A stretch of DNA of 64,000 nt from Paenibacillus contaminans (GTDB lineage Bacteria; Bacillota; Bacilli; Paenibacillales; NBRC-103111), in the NCBI RefSeq assembly GCF_003285015.1, contig NZ_QMFB01000001.1, positions 620,001-684,000 of the forward strand, read 5' to 3'. This document shows positions 36,113 through 44,604 of the stretch, piece after piece. The stretch's first letter is position 1, and every line of letters starts with the position of its first letter. The position numbers and the translations under genes were made by a program. A model generated the notes under the pieces. That model ran no database searches and was not told the DNA's origin. It was given only the letters and a program-made list of their open reading frames with translations.

Positions 36113-36278
36113 TCGAGATTTCTCCTTCGCATTGGGATTATGATCAATGTATTCAGTATAGAACGAATGTTCGCCGATGGCAAATATCAGCGATTGGATG
36201 ACATCAACAGCCGCCTCATCGGGAATAACGGTGTTGGAATATTCAAACAAGCAGTCATAAGTTAATATCGGAAAAAGC

Positions 36279-36302
36279 AAACGGAGCCGTGAGGCTCCGT
36301 TT
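36279..36302 (-). terminator. Terminator of the module 3 regulator gene
   Basis: Perfect ten-pair stem (AAACGGAGCC/GGCTCCGTTT, GTGA loop). On the minus strand it is followed by GCTTTTTCC. It directly abuts the stop codon of the membrane AraC regulator. Confidence 0.8.
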
Positions 36303-38562
36303 ACTGTATGTCGGCGGCGATAACGACTCGCTTCTCCCGTCTGTATTCGCCCGGAGTAACGCCGGTCAATCTGCGAAACATTCGCGTGAACGAATTGGCG
36401 TTCTGATAGCCGACTTGAACGGCAACTTCATGGATTTTGCAATCGGTCGCCTCCAGGATTTGCTTGGCTTTCATGATCCGGATGTCGTCCAGGCAGTCGC
36501 CGAACGTTTTTCCGGTTTTGTTCTTGATGTATTTGCACATGTAGCCGCTCGACAAATTCAGCTTCTCCGCAACGTCGTCCGGGCCGATGTCATCCCCGTA
36601 ATGCTGCTCCATATAAGCCAGCACGTAGTCGATTATCGTGTCCTTTTCCATTCTTTTTTCGTACATGAGGGTGACCGCATAACGGATCAAGCTTCTGAAG
36701 AAGTCATCGAATTGCTCTTCCGAAACAAACTCTTTGATTTGCTCATAAGGCGACAGCTCCTCTTGCAAATCCCCCGCATTAATATTTTGCAGCAAAAGCG
36801 CCAGCAGCGTTTTGGATACGACCTCATTCGCCAGCTGCCTGTATTGCTCGGCCGTACCGTTCGCCCGGAGCCGGCTCATCATCCGGCCGATCATCTGCAT
36901 AATATCCGCTTCGTTGCCTGCCGCGAGATGCGCGGTAAATTCCTTTTCCTCGGACGGCGTCAAATGAAAATCCGGCTGCTGATCGGTGTTATCCGTAATG
37001 ATCTGCGTTTCGTCGTTCAGTTTGCGCCGGCTTACCATCTCGCGCGCCTCGTCATAAGCTGCCGTAAAACCGCTGGGGCTGTACTGAATCGGGTTGAATG
37101 CGATCGTTACATAATAATACTCGCTGTCGGTGTCAAACACATGCTTCATACTGTCCAGCACGTTGCGCAAGTCGCCGGAAGCGTCAGGATCCGCAAACAC
37201 GATCGAGAAAATCAAATCCTTTTCCGACTGCACCGTCTCCGATTGCGGGAACGCCTGCTGAATATTTAATTGAATAAATTCGAGAATGTGGGACTTTTTC
37301 TGCTCCTCGGTAATGAGCTCATGAAAACGGCGAGTGAAATGGATATGGAACATGACGAAAAAATAGGGCCTGGACGTATCGATCAAATTTTGCACGTCGC
37401 GGCTTCCGATCGGGATGCTTTTTACCTTGTTCCAGTAGCCGTATTTTTTAAGCAGCGTATTTTTGTTCTGCAGATCCTTATGGATGCTCCGGTTGGAGGC
37501 AATGATGGTCCGCAGATTATCGACGATCGCGTTGAATTCGTTGATTTTGCTGCCGAGCTGAATGTTCGGATTCATTTTATACATGGAATCGATAATCTTC
37601 TGGATCGGACTCTTGAATCTGATGCTGAGCAGTACGGATATAAGGAGACTCAGCACGATCGAAATAGCAAGCAGCAAGACGAGAATCGCGCTAAGGCGAG
37701 AAATCTTGGAAGCGATGTTCTGGTTTGGGATCACATTGACGTATGTCAAGCCGGATTTCTCGCCCTTGGCGTAGAAGTAATAGTTATCGTTCTTCGTATA
37801 ATAATGCCCGGTTGCGTCGAACGACTGCGGAGATACCGTTTGCCCTTGCGTACCAGAGCTGTAATACAGGTTCCCGCTGCCGTCAGCCATATAGAAAAAG
37901 TCGGAAACCGACAAATGATATTTATGGTAGATAGCGGAGGCGTCAAGCAGAGCGGCGATATAGTACTGCTTTTGCAGCTTGCTCTTAATGATAACCGGGA
38001 ACAGCTTGCCGGCAGGCTCGATGGATCCGTTAAACATTTTTCTTGTAAAATCCGCCGCAGGAAAAATACGCATGCTGTAATCCTCATCGAATTGCTTCGC
38101 CCAGAAAGCGGCGTCGTACTCGGGGCTGATGTACTGCTTAGCGAACATATCGTCTTCTTTCATCAGTCCGCTTTTGTCGACCAGGAAGGAATGGCGGCCG
38201 TTATAGAGAAACATATTATCCAAGCCGAGATTTTTATAGTTCGTGACAAGCGTCGAAAACTCAAGCGCCAAGTCGTTCATGGCGAAGATGTTGGTTTTGT
38301 CCCGGCTGAGAACGGTTACATTCCTGTTGTTATAAAAAGACATGGCCACTTCTTCCATCAATTGAAAATGCTCTTCGTATTTGGATACGGTATTGCTCAT
38401 ATTCGATTTGTTATACATGATCACTTCTTCGCGAATGCTCCCGGTAAAAAATTTGAAAGACAACGCGTTGAAAATAAAGGAAATGACAATGATGACGATA
38501 AAACCGAGAAGAAGCTTCGTAAACAACGAGTTCCGTTTGACCCGCAAACCGTTTATCACCAC
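36301..38562 (-). CDS. Membrane-bound AraC family regulator, module 3
   Basis: A protein of about 753 residues. Transmembrane helices near 16-38 and 280-302 flank an extracellular sensor. The C-terminal AraC domain carries GPDDVAEKLNLSSGYMCKYIK and IHEVAVQVGYQNANSFTRMFR. It is clearly paralogous to the module 2 regulator. The start is ambiguous between three GTG codons (at 38568, 38562 and 38559) just after AGGGGG; no ATG fits. Divergent from the binding-protein gene of module 3 and presumably its activator. Its leader contains copy 3 of the repeated RNA motif. Confidence 0.88.
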   Translation of the reverse strand: MVINGLRVKRNSLFTKLLLGFIVIIVISFIFNALSFKFFTGSIREEVIMYNKSNMSNTVSKYEEHFQLMEEVAMSFYNNRNVTVLSRDKTNIFAMNDLALEFSTLVTNYKNLGLDNMFLYNGRHSFLVDKSGLMKEDDMFAKQYISPEYDAAFWAKQFDEDYSMRIFPAADFTRKMFNGSIEPAGKLFPVIIKSKLQKQYYIAALLDASAIYHKYHLSVSDFFYMADGSGNLYYSSGTQGQTVSPQSFDATGHYYTKNDNYYFYAKGEKSGLTYVNVIPNQNIASKISRLSAILVLLLAISIVLSLLISVLLSIRFKSPIQKIIDSMYKMNPNIQLGSKINEFNAIVDNLRTIIASNRSIHKDLQNKNTLLKKYGYWNKVKSIPIGSRDVQNLIDTSRPYFFVMFHIHFTRRFHELITEEQKKSHILEFIQLNIQQAFPQSETVQSEKDLIFSIVFADPDASGDLRNVLDSMKHVFDTDSEYYYVTIAFNPIQYSPSGFTAAYDEAREMVSRRKLNDETQIITDNTDQQPDFHLTPSEEKEFTAHLAAGNEADIMQMIGRMMSRLRANGTAEQYRQLANEVVSKTLLALLLQNINAGDLQEELSPYEQIKEFVSEEQFDDFFRSLIRYAVTLMYEKRMEKDTIIDYVLAYMEQHYGDDIGPDDVAEKLNLSSGYMCKYIKNKTGKTFGDCLDDIRIMKAKQILEATDCKIHEVAVQVGYQNANSFTRMFRRLTGVTPGEYRREKRVVIAADIQ

Positions 38563-38599
38563 CGGCACCCCCTGTATAGTTATCTTCTTGAAATCTCAG

Positions 38600-38724
38600 A
38601 AAGTATATTTCCGCGGATAGTTCGATTTCCCGTTAAACGCGCCTGCCCTTAACTTATGCTTACGAAGTCGCTTTCTTCGAAAGCGTTTAGGATATCGAAG
38701 CCGTTTATCCTTGCTTCAATAATA
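38600..38724 (-). ncRNA. Repeated 5'-leader motif, copy 3, with its -10 box
   Basis: On the minus strand TATTAT (38719-38724) is followed six bases later by AAGGATAAACGGCTTCG, so the motif again begins where transcription should start. GCGCGTTTAACGGGAAAT lies about 65 bases further on and can pair through TAAACG/CGTTTA. An internal GCTTTCGAAGAAAGC hairpin is present. CAAGGATAAACGGCTTCG is identical to copy 1. Leader of the membrane AraC regulator. Confidence 0.5.
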
Positions 38725-38930
38725 GACGATTTTGCGGCTTAGGGGGAACATCCAATTTCCGATTATTTATTCAATCACGGATATTTTCCGGCATAAAGGG
38801 CCGAAACGGAATAAATCGGCGGAAACGGAAGCTTTTCAGCGGCGGAAACTGCGGTTACGCTACAAATGCAAGCGGCTCCGACGGTCAGCTTGCCGATTCA
38901 GGTACAAACATTTGGAGGGGGATGCATGAA

Positions 38931-40607
38931 ATGAAAAAAGCCGGACTCACATCAGTAGCGCTTCTGTCCGCACTTTCGATCGCCATTGCTGGTTGCAGCG
39001 GCAGCGGAGATAAGGAACAGCCTCAGCAATCCGTCAAGCCGCAAGAAAGCGCCAAGCCGCAGGATAGCGGATCGGCGAACGGGATGAAGGACGGGAAGTA
39101 CGATCCGCCGATCACGCTGACGACCGTACGGGCGCAGCAGCCGACAGTCAAATTTGCGAATGGCGATTCCATTGAGAATAACGTATGGACCCGCGCATAC
39201 GAGAAGGAATACGGCATCAAGCTGAAGACGCTTTGGGCGGTCGATCCGACTCAGCTGGAGCAAAAAATGAACCTGACGATCGCTTCCGGAGATATTCCCG
39301 ACTTCTTCCAAGTGAATGCGACGCAGTTCAAGCAGCTGGCAGAAGCGGATTTACTTGCCGACATGACCGAAGCCTACAACAAGCATGCGAGCGAGGGTGT
39401 CAAAAAGCTGATGACCGAGGGCGGCGACATGGCATTAAAGTCGGCCACCATTAACGGCAAGTTAATGGCGATCCCGTTCACTTCGCCGACCAAAGAAGGC
39501 TCGCAGATGGTTTATATCCGGACGGATTGGCTGAAGAAGCTGAATTTGCCGGAGCCCAAAACGATGGATGATTTGCTGGCCATCAGCGAAGCGTTCACGA
39601 CGAAGGATCCTGACGGCAACGGCAAAAACGACACGTACGGACTAGCCATCGATAAGGATTTTGGGATCCTGATCGGCTTTTTGAACAGCTACCACGCGTA
39701 CTGGGGCATTAACGTAAAGGATGCTAGCGGCAACTTGACGTACAGCACAATTCAACCGGAAATGAAAAACGCCTTTAAGAAGCTGCAGGAGATGTTCAAA
39801 GCGGGGCAAATCGATCCCGAATTCGGCGCAAAAAATATGACCAAAGTATACGAGTCGATCGCGAACGGCAAAATCGGCATGTTTTATAACGGGCCGTATG
39901 CCGGTTTATATCCGCTGCAAGCGGCTAAGGACAAGGATCCGTCGATGGAATGGAAAGCGTTTCCGCTCATGTCGGTGGACGGCAAGCCGGCAAAATCCCA
40001 GGTCGAGCTCGGCGTAGGCGGCTACTGGGTCGTGAAGAAAGGGGTTAAAAATCCCGAAGCCGTGCTCAAAATGATGGACTTCTGGCTGAAAACGTTCTAC
40101 GACAACAAATCGGACGACATCTATAAAGAGTTCAATACGTCGCCTGTCGACAGCAACCAGGTTTGGCTGCTCAATGCCGTATCCGCTTACAAATCGTTCA
40201 AGAACGTCGACGAAAGCTTGCGCATTATCGAGGCGTTCGATACGAAGGATATGTCGAAGCTGACGCCCGAGGACAAAGGCGTGTACGAGAAAATTCAAAA
40301 ATTCCAGACAGGCGATCTCAGCAATTGGGGCTGGAATTTAATTTTCAATAAAGGCGGATCCATGTCGGTTGCCGACCAATACCGTAAAAATGATTTGTAC
40401 ATCAACAACGAGTTCATTACAACTCCGCTGCCGTCGATGATCGAGAAAGGGGTAGCGCTGGGCAAAATGGAGTTCGAGACGATGACGAAAATCATTTTGG
40501 GCCAATCATCCATCGACGAGTTCGACAAATACGTGGAGCAATGGAAGAAGCAGGGGGGCGACGAAATTATTAAGGACATTAACGAATGGTACAAAACGAC
40601 CAAGTAA
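38931..40607 (+). CDS. Sugar ABC transporter substrate-binding lipoprotein (LipO-like), module 3
   Basis: A 558-residue lipoprotein. The signal peptide ends IAGC with the lipidated Cys at residue 22, followed by a Gln/Ser/Lys-rich linker. The two-lobed binding fold has the DPDGNGKNDTYGL loop and the C-terminal MTKIILGQSSIDEFDKYVEQW signature. Choosing the second ATG places GGAGGGGG nine bases upstream; the first ATG is too close. It heads the operon that continues with two permeases and three putative polysaccharide-active proteins. Confidence 0.92.
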   Translation: MKKAGLTSVALLSALSIAIAGCSGSGDKEQPQQSVKPQESAKPQDSGSANGMKDGKYDPPITLTTVRAQQPTVKFANGDSIENNVWTRAYEKEYGIKLKTLWAVDPTQLEQKMNLTIASGDIPDFFQVNATQFKQLAEADLLADMTEAYNKHASEGVKKLMTEGGDMALKSATINGKLMAIPFTSPTKEGSQMVYIRTDWLKKLNLPEPKTMDDLLAISEAFTTKDPDGNGKNDTYGLAIDKDFGILIGFLNSYHAYWGINVKDASGNLTYSTIQPEMKNAFKKLQEMFKAGQIDPEFGAKNMTKVYESIANGKIGMFYNGPYAGLYPLQAAKDKDPSMEWKAFPLMSVDGKPAKSQVELGVGGYWVVKKGVKNPEAVLKMMDFWLKTFYDNKSDDIYKEFNTSPVDSNQVWLLNAVSAYKSFKNVDESLRIIEAFDTKDMSKLTPEDKGVYEKIQKFQTGDLSNWGWNLIFNKGGSMSVADQYRKNDLYINNEFITTPLPSMIEKGVALGKMEFETMTKIILGQSSIDEFDKYVEQWKKQGGDEIIKDINEWYKTTK

Positions 40608-41569
40608 GCCGGTTGACGGGCGGAGAAGAGGAATCGCTTCCTCTTCTTCCTTCTCCACTCCACGGGAGAATGCGCCTTCGTAAGAAGCTGGCGAATTGGC
40701 CGCTGCACTTGATGATCTTGCCGGGCCTGCTCATTGTGCTTATATTCAGCTACGGCCCGATGTTCGGCATTGTGATCGCTTTCCAGAAGTATATACCGGC
40801 TAAAGGTTTTTTCGGCTCCGAATGGGTCGGTCTCAAAAATTTCCGATATGTCTTGAGCTTGCCGGATACGCTTGAGGTGTTGAAAAATACGATTTTTATC
40901 GCGTTGATGAAAATTGCCGCAGGATTGATCGTCCCGATTACGATCGCTTTGCTGCTCAATGAAATTATGACCAAATTCGTCAAGCGCAGCATTCAAACGC
41001 TCATTTACTTGCCTCATTTTTTGTCATGGACGATTCTCGGCGGCGTATTGATCGATCTGCTGTCTCCTTCCGTCGGCATCGTCAATTCGCTCATCGGCTT
41101 TTTCGGCTTCAAGCCGATCTATTTTCTCGGCAGCAACGATTGGTTTCCTTATGTGTTAGTAGCTACGAACGAGTGGAAAGAGTTCGGCTTCAGCACGATC
41201 ATCTATTTGGCGGCGTTGACGAGCATCAATCCGTCGCTCTATGAAGCGGCCATTGTCGACGGAGCCGGGCGGCTGCGCCAAACGTGGCATATCACGCTTC
41301 CGGGGATGCGGCCGATCATCGTGCTGTTAGCGACGCTCAGCTTAGGCAGCATTTTGAACGCCGGGTTCGATCAAGTATTCAACTTGTATAATCCGCAGGT
41401 TTACGAGAGCGGCGATATTATCGACACCTACGTGTACCGGATGGGGCTGATTAGCGCCCAGTACAGTCCGGCTACGGCGATCGGTCTGCTCAATTCGCTC
41501 GTTTCGTTCGTGCTGATCTCGGTCGCCTATTTCATGGCATACCGTTTTGCAAATTACCGGATTTTTTAG
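40586..41569 (+). CDS. Sugar ABC transporter permease (LplB family), module 3
   Basis: Up to 327 residues, with six membrane helices and the coupling loop LYEAAIVDGAGRLRQTWHITLPG. With the first ATG (AAGGA upstream) the gene overlaps the binding-protein gene by 22 bases and adds a 28-residue hydrophilic tail. The ATG at 40670 gives 299 residues like its paralogues but has no good ribosome site. The stem-loop at 40622-40649 lies within the extra N-terminal codons. Confidence 0.88.
   Translation: MVQNDQVSRLTGGEEESLPLLPSPLHGRMRLRKKLANWPLHLMILPGLLIVLIFSYGPMFGIVIAFQKYIPAKGFFGSEWVGLKNFRYVLSLPDTLEVLKNTIFIALMKIAAGLIVPITIALLLNEIMTKFVKRSIQTLIYLPHFLSWTILGGVLIDLLSPSVGIVNSLIGFFGFKPIYFLGSNDWFPYVLVATNEWKEFGFSTIIYLAALTSINPSLYEAAIVDGAGRLRQTWHITLPGMRPIIVLLATLSLGSILNAGFDQVFNLYNPQVYESGDIIDTYVYRMGLISAQYSPATAIGLLNSLVSFVLISVAYFMAYRFANYRIF
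40622..40649 (+). promoter_or_regulatory. Stem-loop at the binding protein/permease junction, module 3
   Basis: A twelve-pair stem (GGAGAAGAGGAA against TTCCTCTTCTTC with one wobble pair) and a TCGC tetraloop. No T-run follows, so it is more likely a stabiliser or translation-control hairpin than a terminator. Confidence 0.6.
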
Positions 41570-41573
41570 TGGT

Positions 41574-41697
41574 CTCCACGCAAAGTACTCGGAATAAGCT
41601 TCGAAGGCCTGCGTCACTGTGTGGGGAATAATGTCGGGGCTCCCCGCAAAGTACTCGGAATACGCATCGGAGGTTGGCGTCACTTTGTGGGGAATTA
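41574..41697 (+). repeat. Tandem pair of hairpin-forming repeats inside the operon
   Basis: Two units of about 57 bases share CGCAAAGTACTCGGAATA near the left end and GCGTCACT, then GTGGGGAAT, near the right. Within each unit the ends are complementary (CCCCGCAAAGT/ACTTTGTGGGG in unit 2), so each can fold into a hairpin. They fill the gap between the two permease genes of module 3. Confidence 0.82.
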
Positions 41698-41715
41698 GAG
41701 AAAGGAGGAGATACG

Positions 41716-42594
41716 ATGCGGGCATCCGGCTGGAGAATCGGCTTTAATCTATTCAATTACACGTTCCTGTCACTGCTGGCCGTGCTTTGCTTGCTGCCAC
41801 TCGTTCATGTTTTCGCCGTATCGCTTAGCGCGAACCATGCGGCATCCGCAGGGATCGTCAAGCTTTGGCCGGTAGACTTCAATACGACGTCTTATTCTTA
41901 CGTGCTAGGCAAGGAAGAATTCATTCGTTCGCTGCTTGTTTCCGTGAAGCGGGTTATTCTCGGCACGACGGTTAATATGCTGATGATCGTTCTGCTTGCG
42001 TATCCGCTTTCCAAGGAGTCGACCAAGTTCAAATCGCGAACTTGGTATGTCTGGACTTTCGTCATCACGATTTTGTTCAGCGGGGGACTAATCCCGTATT
42101 ACATGATGATTAAGGCGACCGGATTGCTCGATTCGATTTGGGCTCTTGTCATCCCCGGAGCGGTGCCGGTATTCAGCGTCATTTTGCTGCTTAACTTTTT
42201 CAGAGGGCTGCCGAAGGAGCTGGAGGAGGCCGCATTTATCGACGGGGCCGGGCATTTCACGACGTTATTCCGAATATTCCTGCCTTTGTCGACGCCGGCT
42301 TTGGCCACGCTTCTGCTTCTGACGATGGTCGGTCATTGGAACAGCTGGTTCGACGGCTTGATTTTTATGAACTCGCCTGAGCATTATCCGCTGCAAAGCT
42401 ATTTGCAGACGATCGTGATCCAGAAGGATTTCTCGACGCTGACAGACCTGAACTCGGAGGCGCTGCGGCAAATATCGGACAGAACGGTAAAAGCGGCACA
42501 AATATTTATGGGCGCTTTGCCTGTGCTTGTGGTATATCCGTTCCTGCAAAAGTACTTTATGAAAGGCATTGTGCTCGGAAGCGTTAAAGAATAA
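41716..42594 (+). CDS. Sugar ABC transporter permease (YtcP family), module 3
   Basis: A 292-residue permease with six helices. The coupling helix LPKELEEAAFIDGAGHFTTLF and C-terminus GIVLGSVKE are intact. AAAGGAGGAG immediately precedes the ATG, just after the tandem hairpin repeats. It pairs with the preceding permease. No ATPase gene lies nearby, as in modules 1 and 2. Confidence 0.92.
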   Translation: MRASGWRIGFNLFNYTFLSLLAVLCLLPLVHVFAVSLSANHAASAGIVKLWPVDFNTTSYSYVLGKEEFIRSLLVSVKRVILGTTVNMLMIVLLAYPLSKESTKFKSRTWYVWTFVITILFSGGLIPYYMMIKATGLLDSIWALVIPGAVPVFSVILLLNFFRGLPKELEEAAFIDGAGHFTTLFRIFLPLSTPALATLLLLTMVGHWNSWFDGLIFMNSPEHYPLQSYLQTIVIQKDFSTLTDLNSEALRQISDRTVKAAQIFMGALPVLVVYPFLQKYFMKGIVLGSVKE

Positions 42595-42625
42595 GCAATG
42601 CGTCATATTCGGAGGGAGATAACAG

Positions 42626-44581
42626 ATGAGATTCAGGCAGATTCATCTCGATTTTCATAACCACGAGAATGTGCCGATCGGCACCCGATTTTCCAAGAAG
42701 CAGTTTCAGGACATGCTGCAGCTTGGGAATGTAGACTCGATCACGATTTTCGCCAAATGTTTTCATGGGTGGGCCTACTACAATACGAAGAAGTTCGATA
42801 AGCATCCCGCTCTGCAGTTCGACCTGCTCGCCGAAATGATCGATGCTGCCCACGAAATCGGCGTGAGAACGCCGGTTTACATCAATGTCGGGTTAGACGA
42901 GCAGCTTGCAAGACGCCATCCCGAGTGGCTGATGCGCGACGAGAATGACCGGACGACTTGGGATGCGGGCTTCAAAGAACCCGGTCTGCATGTCTTTTGC
43001 TTCCATTCGCCTTACCTGGAGCGTATTACTCAGCAAATCGAAGAGGTCGTTTCCGGCTACGATGCGGACGGCATTTTTCTGGATATCGTGTATCCGAAGG
43101 CGTGCTACTGCCATAATTGCCGGATGACGCTGCGGGCGGAAGGCAAGGATCCGCGCGACGAGAAAGCCGTCATGGAGCTTGCGGAGCGGGTTTATGCCAA
43201 CTACACGGCACAGGTGAACGAGCGGGTGCGGGAGATCAAGCCCGATATGGCGGTTTTCCATAACAGCGGCATTCGCTGCGGACGCAGAGATATCGCTGCG
43301 ATGAACAGCCATCTGGAGGTCGAATCGCTCCCATCAGGCGGATGGGGCTACGACTACTTTCCGATTTCGGCAAGGTACTTGCAGCAGATCGAGAAAAATA
43401 TCGTCGGGATGACGGGACGCTTTAACAAAAACTGGGGCGAATTCGGAGGCTACAAGCATCCGAACTCATTCCGCTTCGAAGCTGCTCTCTGTCTGGCGCA
43501 TGGAACGCGCTGCTCGGTCGGAGACCATCTTCATCCGGACGGCATTATGGATCCGATCGTCTACAAGTCGGTCGGAGACGCATACCGGGAAGTGGAGGCG
43601 AAGGAGTCTTGGTGCACAGGCGTTGAAAATGTCGCGGATGTTGCCGTCCTCGCCGTCGAATCGCTCGGTCCTTCGGAAGAAAGGATGGGGAGGACCGATA
43701 TCGGCGCGTACCGCATTTTGCAGGAAGGGAACGTCCTGTTCGATTTCATCGATACGGATTCCGATTTCGCCGCCTACAAAGTCGTCGTTTTGCCGGATAA
43801 AGTAAGAATCACGCCAAAGCTCGCCGTTAAATTAGAGCGGTATTTCGAGAACGGCGGCAAGGTGCTGGCTACCGGCGAATCGGGACTGAACGAAGCCGGA
43901 GATGCGTTTGCGATCGACCTTGGCGTAACCTGGATCGGCGCGAATCCGTTCCAGCCCGACTTTTTCAGACCTTATTTTGCGACGCGCAGCTTGGGCGAAG
44001 GGTCATTCGTTTTTTATGCGCAGGGGCAGAAGGTCGAGCTCGGCGCAGGCGGTACCGAACTAGGCGTCAGGGAGGATCCTTACTTCAACCGCGACGCGAA
44101 TGAATATTATTTCACTCACACGCCGAACTGCCGCAATAATGCGGGACCAGGCATGGTCGAAAGCGCGAACGGTATATACCTGGCCTGGAACGCGTTTCTC
44201 GACTATGGCGAGAACGCCAGTCTGTTCGTGAAAGAGACGATCCTGCATGCGCTTGATTTGCTGCTGGGCTCCCGCAAAACGCTCGTAACGAGCTTGCCTT
44301 CCCTCGGTGTCGTTTCGCTGCAGCATCAACCGGATCATTCGCGGTACGTGAACCATCTTATATACGCTTACCCGGTCAAGCGCGGCAAAGAAATGGAAAT
44401 TATCGAGGATATTACTCCAATTTACGATGTTGAGGTTTCGCTGAAATTGACCGAACGCGTGAGCCGGGTTTACTTGGCGCCGCAGCTGGAGGAGCTTTCT
44501 TACGAACAAGAAGGCGCAGTGATCCGTTATAAGGTTCCGGTTATCGATTGCCACCAGATGGTCGTCATAGACTGTCAATAG
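42626..44581 (+). CDS. GHL6-type putative glycoside hydrolase
   Basis: A 651-residue intracellular protein without a signal peptide. The N-terminal TIM-barrel (about 1-330) resembles hypothetical glycosyl hydrolase family 6 (GHL6): ITIFAKCFHGWAYYNT, HVFCFHSPYLERI, YDADGIFLDIVYPKACYCHNC, and MTGRFNKNWGEFGGYK. A beta-galactosidase trimerisation-like domain follows (VVLPDKVRITPKLAVKLERY, about 390-480) and then a beta-rich C-terminus. GGAGGGAGATAAC precedes the ATG. It probably processes the oligosaccharide imported by module 3; the linkage is unknown. Confidence 0.82.
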   Translation: MRFRQIHLDFHNHENVPIGTRFSKKQFQDMLQLGNVDSITIFAKCFHGWAYYNTKKFDKHPALQFDLLAEMIDAAHEIGVRTPVYINVGLDEQLARRHPEWLMRDENDRTTWDAGFKEPGLHVFCFHSPYLERITQQIEEVVSGYDADGIFLDIVYPKACYCHNCRMTLRAEGKDPRDEKAVMELAERVYANYTAQVNERVREIKPDMAVFHNSGIRCGRRDIAAMNSHLEVESLPSGGWGYDYFPISARYLQQIEKNIVGMTGRFNKNWGEFGGYKHPNSFRFEAALCLAHGTRCSVGDHLHPDGIMDPIVYKSVGDAYREVEAKESWCTGVENVADVAVLAVESLGPSEERMGRTDIGAYRILQEGNVLFDFIDTDSDFAAYKVVVLPDKVRITPKLAVKLERYFENGGKVLATGESGLNEAGDAFAIDLGVTWIGANPFQPDFFRPYFATRSLGEGSFVFYAQGQKVELGAGGTELGVREDPYFNRDANEYYFTHTPNCRNNAGPGMVESANGIYLAWNAFLDYGENASLFVKETILHALDLLLGSRKTLVTSLPSLGVVSLQHQPDHSRYVNHLIYAYPVKRGKEMEIIEDITPIYDVEVSLKLTERVSRVYLAPQLEELSYEQEGAVIRYKVPVIDCHQMVVIDCQ

Positions 44582-44604
44582 CTCGATTAAGGGAGGAAAT
44601 GCAA

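Noticed and set aside
37270..38652. Open frame of 460 codons on the plus strand
   Set aside because: It is antisense to the module 3 membrane AraC regulator, whose domains are unmistakable. The translation has no coherent domain and no ribosome site.
42893..43312. Minus-strand frame inside the GHL6 gene
   Set aside because: Shadow of the well-supported plus-strand glycosidase-like gene.
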